DNA of 64,000 nt from Alphaproteobacteria bacterium (GCA_947473475.1 CANJBZ010000006.1:57692-121691); one strand, 5' to 3'. Positions 25,505 through 34,378 are shown, counted from the first letter of the stretch. Numbers and translations are program-made. Notes: generated from the letters alone by a model not told the origin.

Positions 25505-26268
25505 GTCGTGCCCCCTTGCTGCGGCTGTTTACAATCCATGCCGCCATCGCTCCTAAACTCTCGGGATGTCCGTGCCTCGTCAAGAACGTGCCGGGTGCCC
25601 TCTTCGAGACGTGCCTCCAGCATTGCCATGAATTGCTGGCGCGGGAGACCCGGTTGGATTGGCTCCATAAGATGCACCACAATCGTGCCGGGGCGCTTGA
25701 GAAAGCCTGTCCAGAACAGCCCGGAATTGTGCGCCACCGGAACGCACGGGACCTTCAATTGCGAGTACAGCGCCGCGACACCCGGTTTGTAATCGGGCGG
25801 ATCGCCGGGCTGCTTGCGCGTGCCTTCCGGAAAAATAATGATCGGCCTGTTCTGTGTCAGAACCCGCTTCGCATCGGCCGCCATGCTGCGGATCGCACTC
25901 GCACCGGCGGCGCGGTCGATCGCGATCATCCTCATTTTGCGGCAATACCAGCCGTAGAGCGGAACGCGAAGCAGCGATCGCTTCATCACAATGGCCGGGC
26001 GGGGAAGGATCGCCATGAACGCCGCCGTCTCCCACATGCTGAAATGTTTGGAAGCGATCAGCACGCGGTTGCCCGGAAGATTTCCGCGGATCTCCAGCCC
26101 AACACCGGCGATGTATTTCAGGCCGAACAGCATCGCGCGGCTCCACAGAGCGGCGACCCGGAACGTCAGATCGGCAGGCAGCAGCAGCAGCGGCAGCGCC
26201 AGGACGTTTATCACCACCGAGACGACGGCAAACCAGAGGAAGAACAGCGTCGAGCGGAGCGCCAGCAT
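25501..26268 (-). CDS. plsC: 1-acyl-sn-glycerol-3-phosphate acyltransferase (PlsC-like)
   Basis: Acylates lysophosphatidate to phosphatidate at the inner membrane. 255 aa. It has an N-terminal hydrophobic region, then the acyltransferase block I SKHFSMWET, block II YGWYCRKMRMIAID, block III FPEGTRKQPGD and block IV VPVAHNSG. Block I reads HX4E rather than the standard HX4D, which I believe is common in this alphaproteobacterial subgroup but should be noted. The start overlaps the YdcF-like stop by 1 nt. Confidence 0.88.
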   Translation of the reverse strand: MLALRSTLFFLWFAVVSVVINVLALPLLLLPADLTFRVAALWSRAMLFGLKYIAGVGLEIRGNLPGNRVLIASKHFSMWETAAFMAILPRPAIVMKRSLLRVPLYGWYCRKMRMIAIDRAAGASAIRSMAADAKRVLTQNRPIIIFPEGTRKQPGDPPDYKPGVAALYSQLKVPCVPVAHNSGLFWTGFLKRPGTIVVHLMEPIQPGLPRQQFMAMLEARLEEGTRHVLDEARTSREFRSDGGMDCKQPQQGGTT

Positions 26269-26900
26269 CAGGCGCCACGCGCGAAAATTGCGTCCGCAAC
26301 GAAGACTCTGACCAGGCTGGCGACGTATTTCAGATATTCGCCGTTCAGGCGTCTCATGCCTCCCCAGGACAGCGGCTTGGAATCCGCCGCGACCGCATAG
26401 GGCTGCAGCTTTACGCCTGGCATTTGTGCGCCGAATTCAACCAGACTGCGCGGCATGTGGTAATCCGCCGTAACGACGATCAGGCTCGTGTAGCGATGTT
26501 CACGGACCCAGCGTGCGGTTTCCTGGGCGTTCCCCCTGGTGTCCAGCGCGGCAAAACCCAGATCGACACAGCAATCGAAAGCCACACCGCCGTGGAGAAC
26601 GGCTTTCAACTCCCGTTTGGAGGTAAGGCGGTTCACGCCGGTGATCAGCAGCCTTTGGCCGGTGCCTCGTTCCAACAGGCTTACGGCCGGGGCCAGCCGT
26701 CCGCCTTGCCCGGTCAGAGCCACAATGGCGTCCGCTTGTGCCGAATTTACGGCCGGATGCGGCAGGCCGGACAGGAAAACGGAAAATCCGATCCCATAGG
26801 CCAGCATCGCCGTCACGGCCCCGGCGAGGAACGCGCGCCTATAGGGAACGCCTGTTCTGGCGCCGCCGGTCAGGATTTGGCTCTGCTGTTGTGAGACCAT
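26268..26900 (-). CDS. YdcF/SanA/ElyC family (DUF218) protein
   Basis: 210 aa with one N-terminal membrane helix (AFLAGAVTAMLAYGIGF) and a periplasmic DUF218 domain: QADAIVALTGQGGRLAPAVSLLERG, LLITGVN, DTRGNAQETARW, LIVVTADYHMPRSLVEF. The pattern D-A-I-V-xL-G then T-x-x-N-A-x-E-T and Y-H-x-R-S is the family signature. Members affect envelope polysaccharide or lipid carrier handling, but the substrate is not defined. It lies 18 nt after ftsX, consistent with a cell envelope operon. Confidence 0.85.
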   Translation of the reverse strand: MVSQQQSQILTGGARTGVPYRRAFLAGAVTAMLAYGIGFSVFLSGLPHPAVNSAQADAIVALTGQGGRLAPAVSLLERGTGQRLLITGVNRLTSKRELKAVLHGGVAFDCCVDLGFAALDTRGNAQETARWVREHRYTSLIVVTADYHMPRSLVEFGAQMPGVKLQPYAVAADSKPLSWGGMRRLNGEYLKYVASLVRVFVADAIFARGA

Positions 26901-26918
26901 GCGACGATGTTAGCGCGC

Positions 26919-27833
26919 TCAATAGAATTCGTGCAGCGCCGCGATCACCGAAGCCCGGGCGGTCCCCCAGGCGATCACAGCAGCTGCGGTGGGAATGACG
27001 GCAAGCCAGGGAAGTTCCGCCAAGTCCAAGCCGAGCGGCGGCAAAAATGAAATCGTCGCGACGCCCAATTGGTCCAGGCTGCCGGCGGCGAAAAAGATCA
27101 CCCCCCCGGCAGTGGCTCCGCACGCCGCCGCGATCAGGGCGGCGATGAAATAGTGCCATTCGAAAGCGCGGGCGATGAAGCGGTCCTGGGCGCCCATGAG
27201 ATGCAGCAATTGCACAATCTCCCGATGCGCCGCGAGGCCGGCGCGGGTGGCGAACGCAACGGTGGCTGCCGTCGCGACGGCAATCAGCGCCAGCACGGCA
27301 AAGGCGCTCAGCACCACACTGTTGGCCGTGGTTTTCAGCCGGCCGATCCAGCGGCCATGATCGTCCAGAACCGCATGGGGCGCGGCACGCTTCAGCCTTT
27401 GTTGCAATCCGGCGATATCGGGGGTGGCGCCCGGCGAAAGCTGCACATCGATGAGCAGGGGGAACGGCAGGGCTGCCACCACGGCATCGCGCCCGAGCCA
27501 CGGTTCGACCAGCGCAACATTGTCGCTGTCGGACAAGGCGTTGGCGTAAAGCACGCCGGGCGTTGCGCGCAGAATCGCGATTGCCTGGTTCACTTCCTGG
27601 ATCGGGACCGTCTCACCCTCGGGCAGGACCTGCACTGTCAAGCGGCCGGCAAGCCCGGCCTGCCAGGTTTCCGAAAAGCGATTGGCAATGAGCACGCCGC
27701 CCAGTGCGAGTGAGGCCAGAAAGGCCATCACCGCGATGACCAGATCCAGAGACGCGGCGCCTTCCTCGCGCGGCAGAATGCGCCCCTTTGGCCGTTCCTT
27801 GGCAACGATGCGAGCGGGCGCAGCGGTATTCAT
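26919..27833 (-). CDS. ftsX: cell division protein FtsX
   Basis: Membrane partner of FtsE that signals cell-wall hydrolysis at division. 304 aa. One N-terminal TM (LVIAVMAFLASLALGGVLIANRF), a periplasmic loop that binds hydrolase activators (VQVLPEGETVPIQEVNQAIAILRATPGV), then three TMs with NSVVLSAFAVLALIAVATAATVAF and the ABC-permease-type motif REIVQLLHLMGAQDRFIARAF. The start overlaps the ftsE stop by one nt. Confidence 0.93.
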   Translation of the reverse strand: MNTAAPARIVAKERPKGRILPREEGAASLDLVIAVMAFLASLALGGVLIANRFSETWQAGLAGRLTVQVLPEGETVPIQEVNQAIAILRATPGVLYANALSDSDNVALVEPWLGRDAVVAALPFPLLIDVQLSPGATPDIAGLQQRLKRAAPHAVLDDHGRWIGRLKTTANSVVLSAFAVLALIAVATAATVAFATRAGLAAHREIVQLLHLMGAQDRFIARAFEWHYFIAALIAAACGATAGGVIFFAAGSLDQLGVATISFLPPLGLDLAELPWLAVIPTAAAVIAWGTARASVIAALHEFY

Positions 27834-28495
27834 CAGGATCGCATCTCGATCAATCGGCCGTCGATCAGACGCATTTCCCGGGCGGGCGTCGCCTCGATCA
27901 AGGCGCGGTCGTGGGTAGCGATCATCACGGTGGTGCCAAACCGGTTGAGTTCGACGAGCAGCCGAATCAGGCGTTCGCCCATGTCCGGATCGACGTTGCC
28001 CGTGGGCTCGTCCGCAAGCAACAGGTCGGGTTTGGCCACCACAGCCCTGGCAATGGCGACCCGCTGCTGCTCGCCCCCCGAAAGGGTTGGCGGTTTGGCA
28101 TGCAGCCGCGCGCCCAGCCCGACCCAGGACAGAAGCTCCTCGACGTCGCGCCGGTATTCGGCGGGATGGCTCCCGGCCAAACGCAGGGGCAGCGCCACAT
28201 TGTCGAACGCCGACAGATGATCCAGCAGACGGAATTCCTGGAAAACAACGCCGATACGGCGGCGCAGCGGCGGCAATTCAGCCCGTTTGACACGGGCAAG
28301 ATCGCGGTCGAACAGCGTGATCAAGCCGCGCGAGGGCCGCTGGGCCAGAAACACCAGTTTGAGCAAGCTGCTCTTTCCGGCGCCGGAGGGGCCGGTCAGA
28401 AAGGTGAAGGAGCCCGGTTCGAGCGTAAAACTGACGTCGCGCAGGACCTCTGGTCCGGCGGCGTAGCGCATCCCGACATTCTCAAATCGAACCAT
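27833..28495 (-). CDS. ftsE: cell division ATP-binding protein FtsE
   Basis: ABC-type ATPase of 220 aa. Walker A LTGPSGAGKSSLLKL, Q-loop VFQEFRLLDHLSAFDNVALPLRLAG, signature LSGGEQQRVAIARA, Walker B LLLADEPTGNVDP, H-loop VMIATHDRAL. It matches FtsE in size and in having the FtsX gene directly downstream. It starts the run ftsE-ftsX-YdcF-plsC-DUF2569. Confidence 0.94.
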   Translation of the reverse strand: MVRFENVGMRYAAGPEVLRDVSFTLEPGSFTFLTGPSGAGKSSLLKLVFLAQRPSRGLITLFDRDLARVKRAELPPLRRRIGVVFQEFRLLDHLSAFDNVALPLRLAGSHPAEYRRDVEELLSWVGLGARLHAKPPTLSGGEQQRVAIARAVVAKPDLLLADEPTGNVDPDMGERLIRLLVELNRFGTTVMIATHDRALIEATPAREMRLIDGRLIEMRS

Positions 28496-28644
28496 ATCCT
28501 ACTCGAAAAAACGCGCCTGCCACGGGCGCGCGACTCTCAGCGGCGATTCAACCACAGCCAATCTGCGGGCGCACTCACGATGTGTCTTGTCACAGAAGAC
28601 TCGATGCGCCAATTTCGAATCATCCCGGGGCATATATTCACGCC

Positions 28645-29355
28645 ATGATTCTAACCTGCCCATCGTGCGGAACGCGCTACCAAACGGTCGAGGCGCAATT
28701 CAAAGCGCCCGGGCGCAATGTGCGCTGCGCCAAATGCCGCCATGTCTGGTTTGAGGCGGCTCCGGAAATCGACATGCCGGGCGAATCAGAGCCGGTGATG
28801 CCCCCTGCTGCTGTGGAGACCGTGGCGCCGGGATCGCTGCCGTTCGGCGTAGCGCCGCGTAAGGACGAACCGGCAGCCGATGCCGTGCGCGCGCCCAAAC
28901 GTTGGCGCGGGGCGGCGGTGGCGCAAGCCGTAGGCTGGCTGGCCCTGATCCTGTTGCTGGGCGCCATAGGGTGGGCGGTGGTCGCGTATCGCGAGACGAT
29001 TGCCAGCGTTTGGCCGCCATCGGCCTCGCTCTACACCATGATGGGAATGCCGGTGAATGTGCGCGGCGTGGAGCTGACCAACATCACCTACAAGCAGGAA
29101 TATGACTCCGGCCAGCCGGTGCTTTCGGTTACCGGTAAGGTCCGCAATGTGAGTGACCGCGAGCAGCCGGTGCCGCAAATTCGCGTCGTCCTGATGGATG
29201 ACGTCCGGCGTGAGCTCTACCACTGGACCTTCGACGCGGGCGTTCCAAAGCTTAAGCCGGGGGCGGAAACGCCCTTCACAACCCGGCTGAACAGCCCGCC
29301 GGCGGATGCGCGCAATCTCAACGTCCGCTTTGCGGAAGCGGGCGATTCACGTTAG
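28645..29355 (+). CDS. zinc-ribbon and DUF3426 membrane protein
   Basis: 236 aa from the ATG at 28645. An N-terminal MJ0042-type zinc ribbon (LTCPSCGTRYQTVEAQFKAPGRNVRCAKCRHVW) with two CxxC pairs, an acidic/proline linker, a single membrane segment (AVGWLALILLLGAIGWAVVAY) and a C-terminal beta domain with YDSGQPVLSVTGKVRNVSDREQPVPQIRVVL (DUF3426). The domain order is common in alphaproteobacteria near ftsEX and hpt, but its function is unknown. It is divergent from ftsE. Confidence 0.9.
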   Translation: MILTCPSCGTRYQTVEAQFKAPGRNVRCAKCRHVWFEAAPEIDMPGESEPVMPPAAVETVAPGSLPFGVAPRKDEPAADAVRAPKRWRGAAVAQAVGWLALILLLGAIGWAVVAYRETIASVWPPSASLYTMMGMPVNVRGVELTNITYKQEYDSGQPVLSVTGKVRNVSDREQPVPQIRVVLMDDVRRELYHWTFDAGVPKLKPGAETPFTTRLNSPPADARNLNVRFAEAGDSR

Positions 29356-29364
29356 CCGTTGCGT

Positions 29365-29895
29365 ATGAGTAGCGGCGAACGCGAGCGCATCCTTTTTTCG
29401 GAATCCCAACTTGCTGGGCGCGTGCAGGACGTCGCGCGCCAGATTGCGGAAGGGCCGTTGCGGCCTGAAGTGGCCGTGCCGATCCTCGCCGGGGCGTTCG
29501 TGTTTGCCGCCGATCTGCTGCGTGCCCTGGTTCACCACGGTCTCGATCTGGAGATGGAGTTCATCTGGCTGCGCTCCTACGGCCAGTCGGAGAAGCCGGG
29601 CGATTTGATGGTGTTGAAGGCGCCGACCGATTTGGTTCGAGGACGGACGGTTCTGCTGATCGACGGCGTTCTGGACCGTGGCATGACACTCATCCGCGCC
29701 AAGCAGTTGCTGGAAGAAGCGGGCGCGGCGGCGATTGTTTCCGCCGTTGCGGTGTCGAAGACCTATCCCGGCCGCACGATCGAAGCCGACCACGCGCTGT
29801 TCCGAGCGGGAACGGAATTTCTCTACGGCTACGGCATGGACCGCTCAGGCCACAGCCGCGGGCTGACCGACATCCGCGCGCGGGAAGCGGGGTAG
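29365..29895 (+). CDS. hpt: hypoxanthine phosphoribosyltransferase-like protein
   Basis: PRTase-fold protein of 176 aa (ATG 29365; TTG 29359 is the track start), 9 nt after the zinc-ribbon gene. Family motifs: ERILFSESQLAGRVQDVARQIAEG, PILAGAFVFAADLLRAL, DLEMEFIWLRSYG. The PRPP loop reads VLLIDGVLDRGMTL where active HPRTs have D-[IV]-x-D-T-G: the Thr is replaced by Arg and the second acidic residue by Gly. Other family features are intact, and this variant seems typical of the alphaproteobacterial form, but catalytic ability should be checked. Confidence 0.8.
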   Translation: MSSGERERILFSESQLAGRVQDVARQIAEGPLRPEVAVPILAGAFVFAADLLRALVHHGLDLEMEFIWLRSYGQSEKPGDLMVLKAPTDLVRGRTVLLIDGVLDRGMTLIRAKQLLEEAGAAAIVSAVAVSKTYPGRTIEADHALFRAGTEFLYGYGMDRSGHSRGLTDIRAREAG

Positions 29896-29910
29896 CGAGC
29901 GCAGAGGAAT

Positions 29911-30045
29911 CGCCTCCCCCTTGCGGGGAGGCCGAAATTGGGAGCGCAGCGAGCAATTTCGGGTGGGAGGAGATCTCCGCAACAATCCCCCAGCCGAAAT
30001 GCTTCGCGTCTGACGCTGCTCTCACCTCCCCGCATGGGGGAGGTG
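29911..30045. repeat. interspersed palindromic repeat, copy C
   Basis: CGCCTCCCCC...AATTTCGGGTGGGAGGAG...CAGCCGAAAT...GGGGGAGGTG, the same arrangement as copies A and B, about 135 bp. It begins just after the hpt stop. Confidence 0.85.
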
Positions 30046-30110
30046 ATGACCGAGCTTACACCTCGCCGGTCAATAGCTGCCAACGGAGCTGCTGCAGGAT
30101 TTTCCCAAAA

Positions 30111-30145
30111 TCACTACCCCAACGCGGATCCGCAAGGGGGAGGTG
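30111..30145. repeat. partial repeat (half copy) in the hpt/TIGR02302 gap
   Basis: TCACTACCCCAACGCGGATC followed by CGCAAGGGGGAGGTGA keeps only the two ends of the CCTCCCCC repeat, as if the middle were deleted. Confidence 0.5.
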
Positions 30146-30195
30146 ACTAATGACGTGTTGGTTGCCGTTAGCGAGTAGCGCGGGCGGATAGACCG

Positions 30196-30236
30196 CCCCC
30201 TCACCCTAACCCCCTCCCCCGCGGGGGGAGAGGGAA
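30196..30236. repeat. CCCTCACCCTAACCCCCTCCCCC-type intergenic repeat
   Basis: CCCCCTCACCCTAACCCCCT then CCCCCGCGGGGGGAGAGGG. This sequence class is seen scattered through many proteobacterial genomes. It precedes the 3' end of the TIGR02302 gene. The whole interval 29896-30241 (346 bp) carries repeats only and no gene. Confidence 0.65.
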
Positions 30237-30241
30237 TCTGA

Positions 30242-32923
30242 TCAGAACTGTTTCAGCAGGCGTTCGATGTAGTCGAGTTCTTGCGGCAAACGCCCGGCTT
30301 CGCCTGCGCGTTTGCGCAGTTCTTCGAGGATTTCTCGCGCCCGGGCCAGATCGGATTGGTCCGGAATCTTGAGCGACCCGCCTGCCATGGAGCCCGCTTG
30401 ATCCAGCGGCCGGCCTAACGGATCGGTGCGCTGGGCGTTCTGCTGGTCGCCGCCCTGGCCGGGCTGCTGCCCGTTGGCGGTGATGATATTCTTTGCCAGC
30501 TCCTGGGCGCTGCTGCGGAGCTGGTCCAGCGCACGCTGTTGCGCGTCTCCCGCCCCCCTAAGCTGGTTGCCCTGCAGGTTGTTCTGCGACTGGCCCATTT
30601 CGCGGCTGGCTTGATCCAGGGCGCCCGGCGTCTGCACGCCGTTCTGAGCTAAGCCCTGAATGATCTTATCCAACTGGCTGCGCAGGCCCTGCTGGTCCTG
30701 GGCAAGCGCATTGGGGTCGGTCCCGCCGGGCATCTGTCCGCCCGGTTGTCCCTGTCCTGGCATCGGCTGGCCGTTCTGACCAAACTGGCCTTGCCCCGGC
30801 CGCTGACCGCCCTGGCCACCCTGGCCGCCCTGGCCCATTTGACCTTGGCCCTGTTGGCCCTGGCCTTGCTGGCCCTGCCCCTGCTGGCCCTGGCCTTGTT
30901 GACCTTGTCCCTGCTGCCCTTGCTGACCGCGCTGGCCCTGCTGACCCTGCTGGGCGCGGAAGGTGCGGTCCATCAATTGGCGCTGCTGGCCCATCAGATT
31001 GCCGAGGCCCTGGAGCGCGTTGTTCATCGCGTTCTCCTGGGGCGTGCCCTGCTGCTGGCCCTGTTGGCCTTGCTGCCCCTGTTGTCCGGGCTGGCCGCGG
31101 CCTGCGACCATCTTCATATTTTCCATCATCTGCATCAGCTGCGCCAGCATTTGACGGGCCAGATCGCGGTTACCGGTCCGGGCCAGATCTTCGATGGCTT
31201 TGAGCAGGTCCTGCAGATCGCGCTGATTCATGGCGCGCGCGTTGGGCGGCATTTGCCCCATCTGCTGCTTGCCCTGCTGCGCGTTGCGCGCAAGCTGCTG
31301 CATATAGCGGTTCATCGCCTCACGCAGCTTGTCCATCAGCGCGCGGATTTCCTCATCCGGGGCGCCGCGCTCAAGCGCGTCCTGAAGCTGCTCCTGAATC
31401 TTCCGCAATTCCTCGGCAGCGTTGGCCAGATCGCCGTCTTCAATGGCGAGCGCCATATCCCACATGAAGTTCTGCGAGGTCTTGAAACCTGGGTCGTTCT
31501 TGGGCGCGGACAGCCGGTAGTTCAGCGCGCGCAGCGCGAGATAATTGCTGTAATCGTCTTTGTAGAATTGCTGCGGACCCATGGCCAAGGCATCTAGCGC
31601 GGTCTGCACGCGTTCGCGCGAGGGCTCGCCGTCAACCGCCAGCGTCTTGCGCTGTTCGATGAGCGATTGCGCCAGCGGCTCGGTGAACACGCGCTGCGGC
31701 AGCTTGATGGTCAGCGGCGCCGACGATCCCTTATTGCCGGCGGCATCGGTCGCTTGCAGCGTAATATGGACGTTGGAACCGGCATAAGCATGCGCGGTCA
31801 GGTCGCGATAGACGGTGTCGGCGACGGTCTTGCCCGAGCCCGGAACCGGCAGTTCGACGACAAAGTTCTCGGCCGTCTTGATCTCTTGGCCTTTATCGTC
31901 CAGCGGACGAACCAGTGCCGCGGCTTTGACGACGCCATAATCGTCGGCGCCCTTGTAAGCCAGCTTGAGCGAGCCATTCTGCTGCGCGGCGGGCGTCTCG
32001 GAGAACGCAATCGTCGGCGCCTTATCGGGGATGATGGCGAAGCGATAATCGCCGTAAGCATGCGAGCCCAGCCGGATCGAGACATGCGATGCGGTGGTGA
32101 TGGTGAGCTTGGCTTCGTAGCCCGCGTCGCCTTTAACGAATTTCGGCTGGCCGCCCTTCGGCACCGGGCGCGCATCGATCGCCGGCCGGCTGCTGGTGCC
32201 GCGCAGACGCATCACCAGTGTGCTGTTGACCGGCGCCTGGATAACGCCATCCGACGTCAATACCGTTGTGTCGGTGAGCGAGCGCGGCGGCAGGCCGGTG
32301 TACGCAGGCGGGGAAACCCAGGCGACAAAGACGGAATTATCGACCGGATCGGCAAAGACCGGCAGCAGGCCCGAAATCAAACGATTGCCCGATTGCGGGC
32401 CGGCAATGATGAAGCCGACCGCAACGCCCAGCAGCACCGCGAAACGTAAGCCCCGCGGGTCGCGCTTGCTCATGCCCGGCGAAGGCAGGGCCAATCTCAA
32501 ATTCGAGGCGGAAGCGAGCAGGCGAACGACATGGGCGCGCCATAGACGTTCGGCGAGCGGATCGCCTTTACCGGCTGCGACAGTGTCCGTGCCTTCGGTG
32601 ATCGGTCGGTTCGGAAGCTTGCTGTCGCGTTCGACGCGGCGCGCGCCGTCTTCCCAGCGCGGGCTGCGGAACTTCGAGAAAGACCGCCAAAACACGTAGA
32701 GAAGGGCGGAGAAAAACGCGAGCAGCAGAACGGCATGAACGGCGCCCGGAACGATTCCGAAAAAGCCGACCAGCGCGAGAATCATCCCGATGCCGACAAT
32801 GCCCAAACCCGGCCACATAGCGGGCCAGATGCGTTCCCAAAGGACGATCAGCCGTGCAGTGGCGATAAAGCGTTCGGCCTTTTGGCGGCGCGCTTCCCGT
32901 TCGGTTTTGCTCTCAGTGCTCAA
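30242..32923 (-). CDS. TIGR02302/DUF4175 family membrane protein
   Basis: 893 aa. Two or three N-terminal membrane helices (LGIVGIGMILALVGFFGIVPG, AVLLLAFFSALLYVFW and FAVLLGVAVGFIIAGPQSG), then a large periplasmic beta-sandwich-like part, then a charged helical stretch (MDKLREAMNRYMQQLARNAQQG). The C-terminal third is a Gln/Gly low-complexity region (GQQGQQGQ repeats), then helices. This fits the alphaproteobacterial TIGR02302 family, whose role is unknown. The start is TTG 32923, inside the end of lysA. No ATG lies near. The two genes overlap by 11 nt. Confidence 0.85.
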   Translation of the reverse strand: MSTESKTEREARRQKAERFIATARLIVLWERIWPAMWPGLGIVGIGMILALVGFFGIVPGAVHAVLLLAFFSALLYVFWRSFSKFRSPRWEDGARRVERDSKLPNRPITEGTDTVAAGKGDPLAERLWRAHVVRLLASASNLRLALPSPGMSKRDPRGLRFAVLLGVAVGFIIAGPQSGNRLISGLLPVFADPVDNSVFVAWVSPPAYTGLPPRSLTDTTVLTSDGVIQAPVNSTLVMRLRGTSSRPAIDARPVPKGGQPKFVKGDAGYEAKLTITTASHVSIRLGSHAYGDYRFAIIPDKAPTIAFSETPAAQQNGSLKLAYKGADDYGVVKAAALVRPLDDKGQEIKTAENFVVELPVPGSGKTVADTVYRDLTAHAYAGSNVHITLQATDAAGNKGSSAPLTIKLPQRVFTEPLAQSLIEQRKTLAVDGEPSRERVQTALDALAMGPQQFYKDDYSNYLALRALNYRLSAPKNDPGFKTSQNFMWDMALAIEDGDLANAAEELRKIQEQLQDALERGAPDEEIRALMDKLREAMNRYMQQLARNAQQGKQQMGQMPPNARAMNQRDLQDLLKAIEDLARTGNRDLARQMLAQLMQMMENMKMVAGRGQPGQQGQQGQQGQQQGTPQENAMNNALQGLGNLMGQQRQLMDRTFRAQQGQQGQRGQQGQQGQGQQGQGQQGQGQQGQGQQGQGQMGQGGQGGQGGQRPGQGQFGQNGQPMPGQGQPGGQMPGGTDPNALAQDQQGLRSQLDKIIQGLAQNGVQTPGALDQASREMGQSQNNLQGNQLRGAGDAQQRALDQLRSSAQELAKNIITANGQQPGQGGDQQNAQRTDPLGRPLDQAGSMAGGSLKIPDQSDLARAREILEELRKRAGEAGRLPQELDYIERLLKQF

Positions 32924-34181
32924 GCCAGCCCGGAACCCGTTCCAGCGCGATAAGCGCCTCTAGCGTCAGCCGCGGTTTGACAACGAACCATTCCCGGCCG
33001 TTCACCAGGACCTCCGGTGCGGGTGGCCGAGCATTGTATGCGGACGCCATAACCGCGCCATAAGCGCCCGCCGTCATGATGGCTATCAGATCATCCCCCC
33101 GCATTTCCGGCAAGTCTCGATCTTTGCCAAAACAGTCCGCGGTTTCGCAGACCGGGCCGACGACGTCATAACGCCGGACCGGGGTTTCAGGGTGCGGTTC
33201 CACCACCGGCAGAATGTCGTGATGGGCGTCGTAGAGCGCGGGCCGGATGAGATCGTTCATGCCCGCATCCACGACCAGAAACGTCTTGGAATCGCCCGGT
33301 TTTGGATAGATCACGCGCGTCACCAGGATGCCCGCATTGGCGGCAATCAGGCGGCCCGGCTCCAGGATAAGCTGCACGTCCAGACCGCGTGTCGCGGCGG
33401 CAATCACGTCGCCATAAGCGTCCGGATCGGGCGGTGGCGTGTTGTCGAGCCGGTACGGCACGCCCAAACCGCCACCAAGATCGGCGCGCAAAATATTGTG
33501 ACCATCGCTCCGAAGTTCAGCGATCAGCGCCGCCACGCGGGCAAACGCCGCACGGAAGGGCGCCAGATCGGTGATCTGGCTGCCGATGTGGACGTCCACG
33601 CCGACGATCTCGATTCCCGGCAGCTTCGCCGCGCGGGCATAGGTTTGGCGGGCGCGCGACCAGGGAATGCCGAATTTGGATTCATAGGTGCCGGTGGTAA
33701 TTTTGGCGTGCGTCTTGGCGTCGACATCGGGATTGACGCGAATGGTCACCGGCGCGCGCATGTTCATGCTGACGGCGACTTCGCTGAGCGCTTCGAGTTC
33801 GGGTTCGCCTTCGACATTGAATTGATGAATGCCCGCTTCGAGCGCGAGGCGCATTTCCTCGCGGGTCTTTCCCACGCCCGAAAACACGATGCGCTTGGCT
33901 GGGATTCCGGCGGCGCGCGCCTTCATCAACTCGCCGCCGGAAACGACATCGGCACCGGCGCCGAGATTGCCCAGCGTTTTGAGCACCGCGATGTTGCCGT
34001 TGGCTTTGACGGAGAAGGCGACCAGCGAGCCTTTCGGCAGGGCCGCTGCAAAGACCTTGTAATGGCGGGTCAGGGTTGCCGTAGAGTAGCAGTAAAACGG
34101 GGTACCGACGGCTTCGGCCAGTTCCGGCAAAGAGACATCTTCGGCGGAAAGAATTCCGTTTTTGTATTGGAAATGATTCAT
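32913..34181 (-). CDS. lysA: diaminopimelate decarboxylase
   Basis: PLP-dependent conversion of meso-diaminopimelate to lysine. 422 aa from the ATG at 34181. PLP lysine in VAFSVKANGN, binding-site segments HIGSQITDL, LGGGLGVPY, EPGRLIAANAG, and the C-terminal GPVCETADCFGKDRDLP with the catalytic Cys. The track adds 50 codons upstream that overlap the lipoprotein gene in another frame. The start overlaps the lipoprotein stop by ATGA. Confidence 0.95.
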   Translation of the reverse strand: MNHFQYKNGILSAEDVSLPELAEAVGTPFYCYSTATLTRHYKVFAAALPKGSLVAFSVKANGNIAVLKTLGNLGAGADVVSGGELMKARAAGIPAKRIVFSGVGKTREEMRLALEAGIHQFNVEGEPELEALSEVAVSMNMRAPVTIRVNPDVDAKTHAKITTGTYESKFGIPWSRARQTYARAAKLPGIEIVGVDVHIGSQITDLAPFRAAFARVAALIAELRSDGHNILRADLGGGLGVPYRLDNTPPPDPDAYGDVIAAATRGLDVQLILEPGRLIAANAGILVTRVIYPKPGDSKTFLVVDAGMNDLIRPALYDAHHDILPVVEPHPETPVRRYDVVGPVCETADCFGKDRDLPEMRGDDLIAIMTAGAYGAVMASAYNARPPAPEVLVNGREWFVVKPRLTLEALIALERVPGWLEH

Positions 34182-34378
34182 GGACCTATGGTGTATGGGG
34201 ACGTTCTGCCGCCCGGCGAGCCCAAGGGCGTCGGCGGGCTGGATGGATCTTTCCGCGGATTGACCAGTGTTTGTTGCTGCGGCTGGATCATCTGCCCCAT
34301 GGGACGATCCAGACCGGTTTTCACGCCGCAAGCCGTAAGCGTCAGCACCGCGAGTGCCGCAGCGAGTTGGCGCATCAT
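34178..34378 (-). CDS. small lipoprotein (LptM-like) upstream of lysA
   Basis: 66 aa. The ATG at 34378 overlaps the argH TGA and its own TGA overlaps the lys[25 protein letters not shown] gives a lipobox LTAC followed by G-x-K-x-x-L, the sequence start of LptM (YifL)-type lipoproteins that help LptD assembly. The rest is proline-rich. Position argH-lipoprotein-lysA is typical. The name is by pattern and position only. Confidence 0.7.
   Translation of the reverse strand: MMRQLAAALAVLTLTACGVKTGLDRPMGQMIQPQQQTLVNPRKDPSSPPTPLGSPGGRTSPYTIGP

Noticed and set aside
30746-31597. 283-aa Leu-rich plus-strand ORF opposite the TIGR02302 Gln/Gly repeats
   Set aside because: It is the antisense reading of CAG/CAA- and GGC-rich repeat codons, giving artificial Leu/Ala runs; not a membrane protein.
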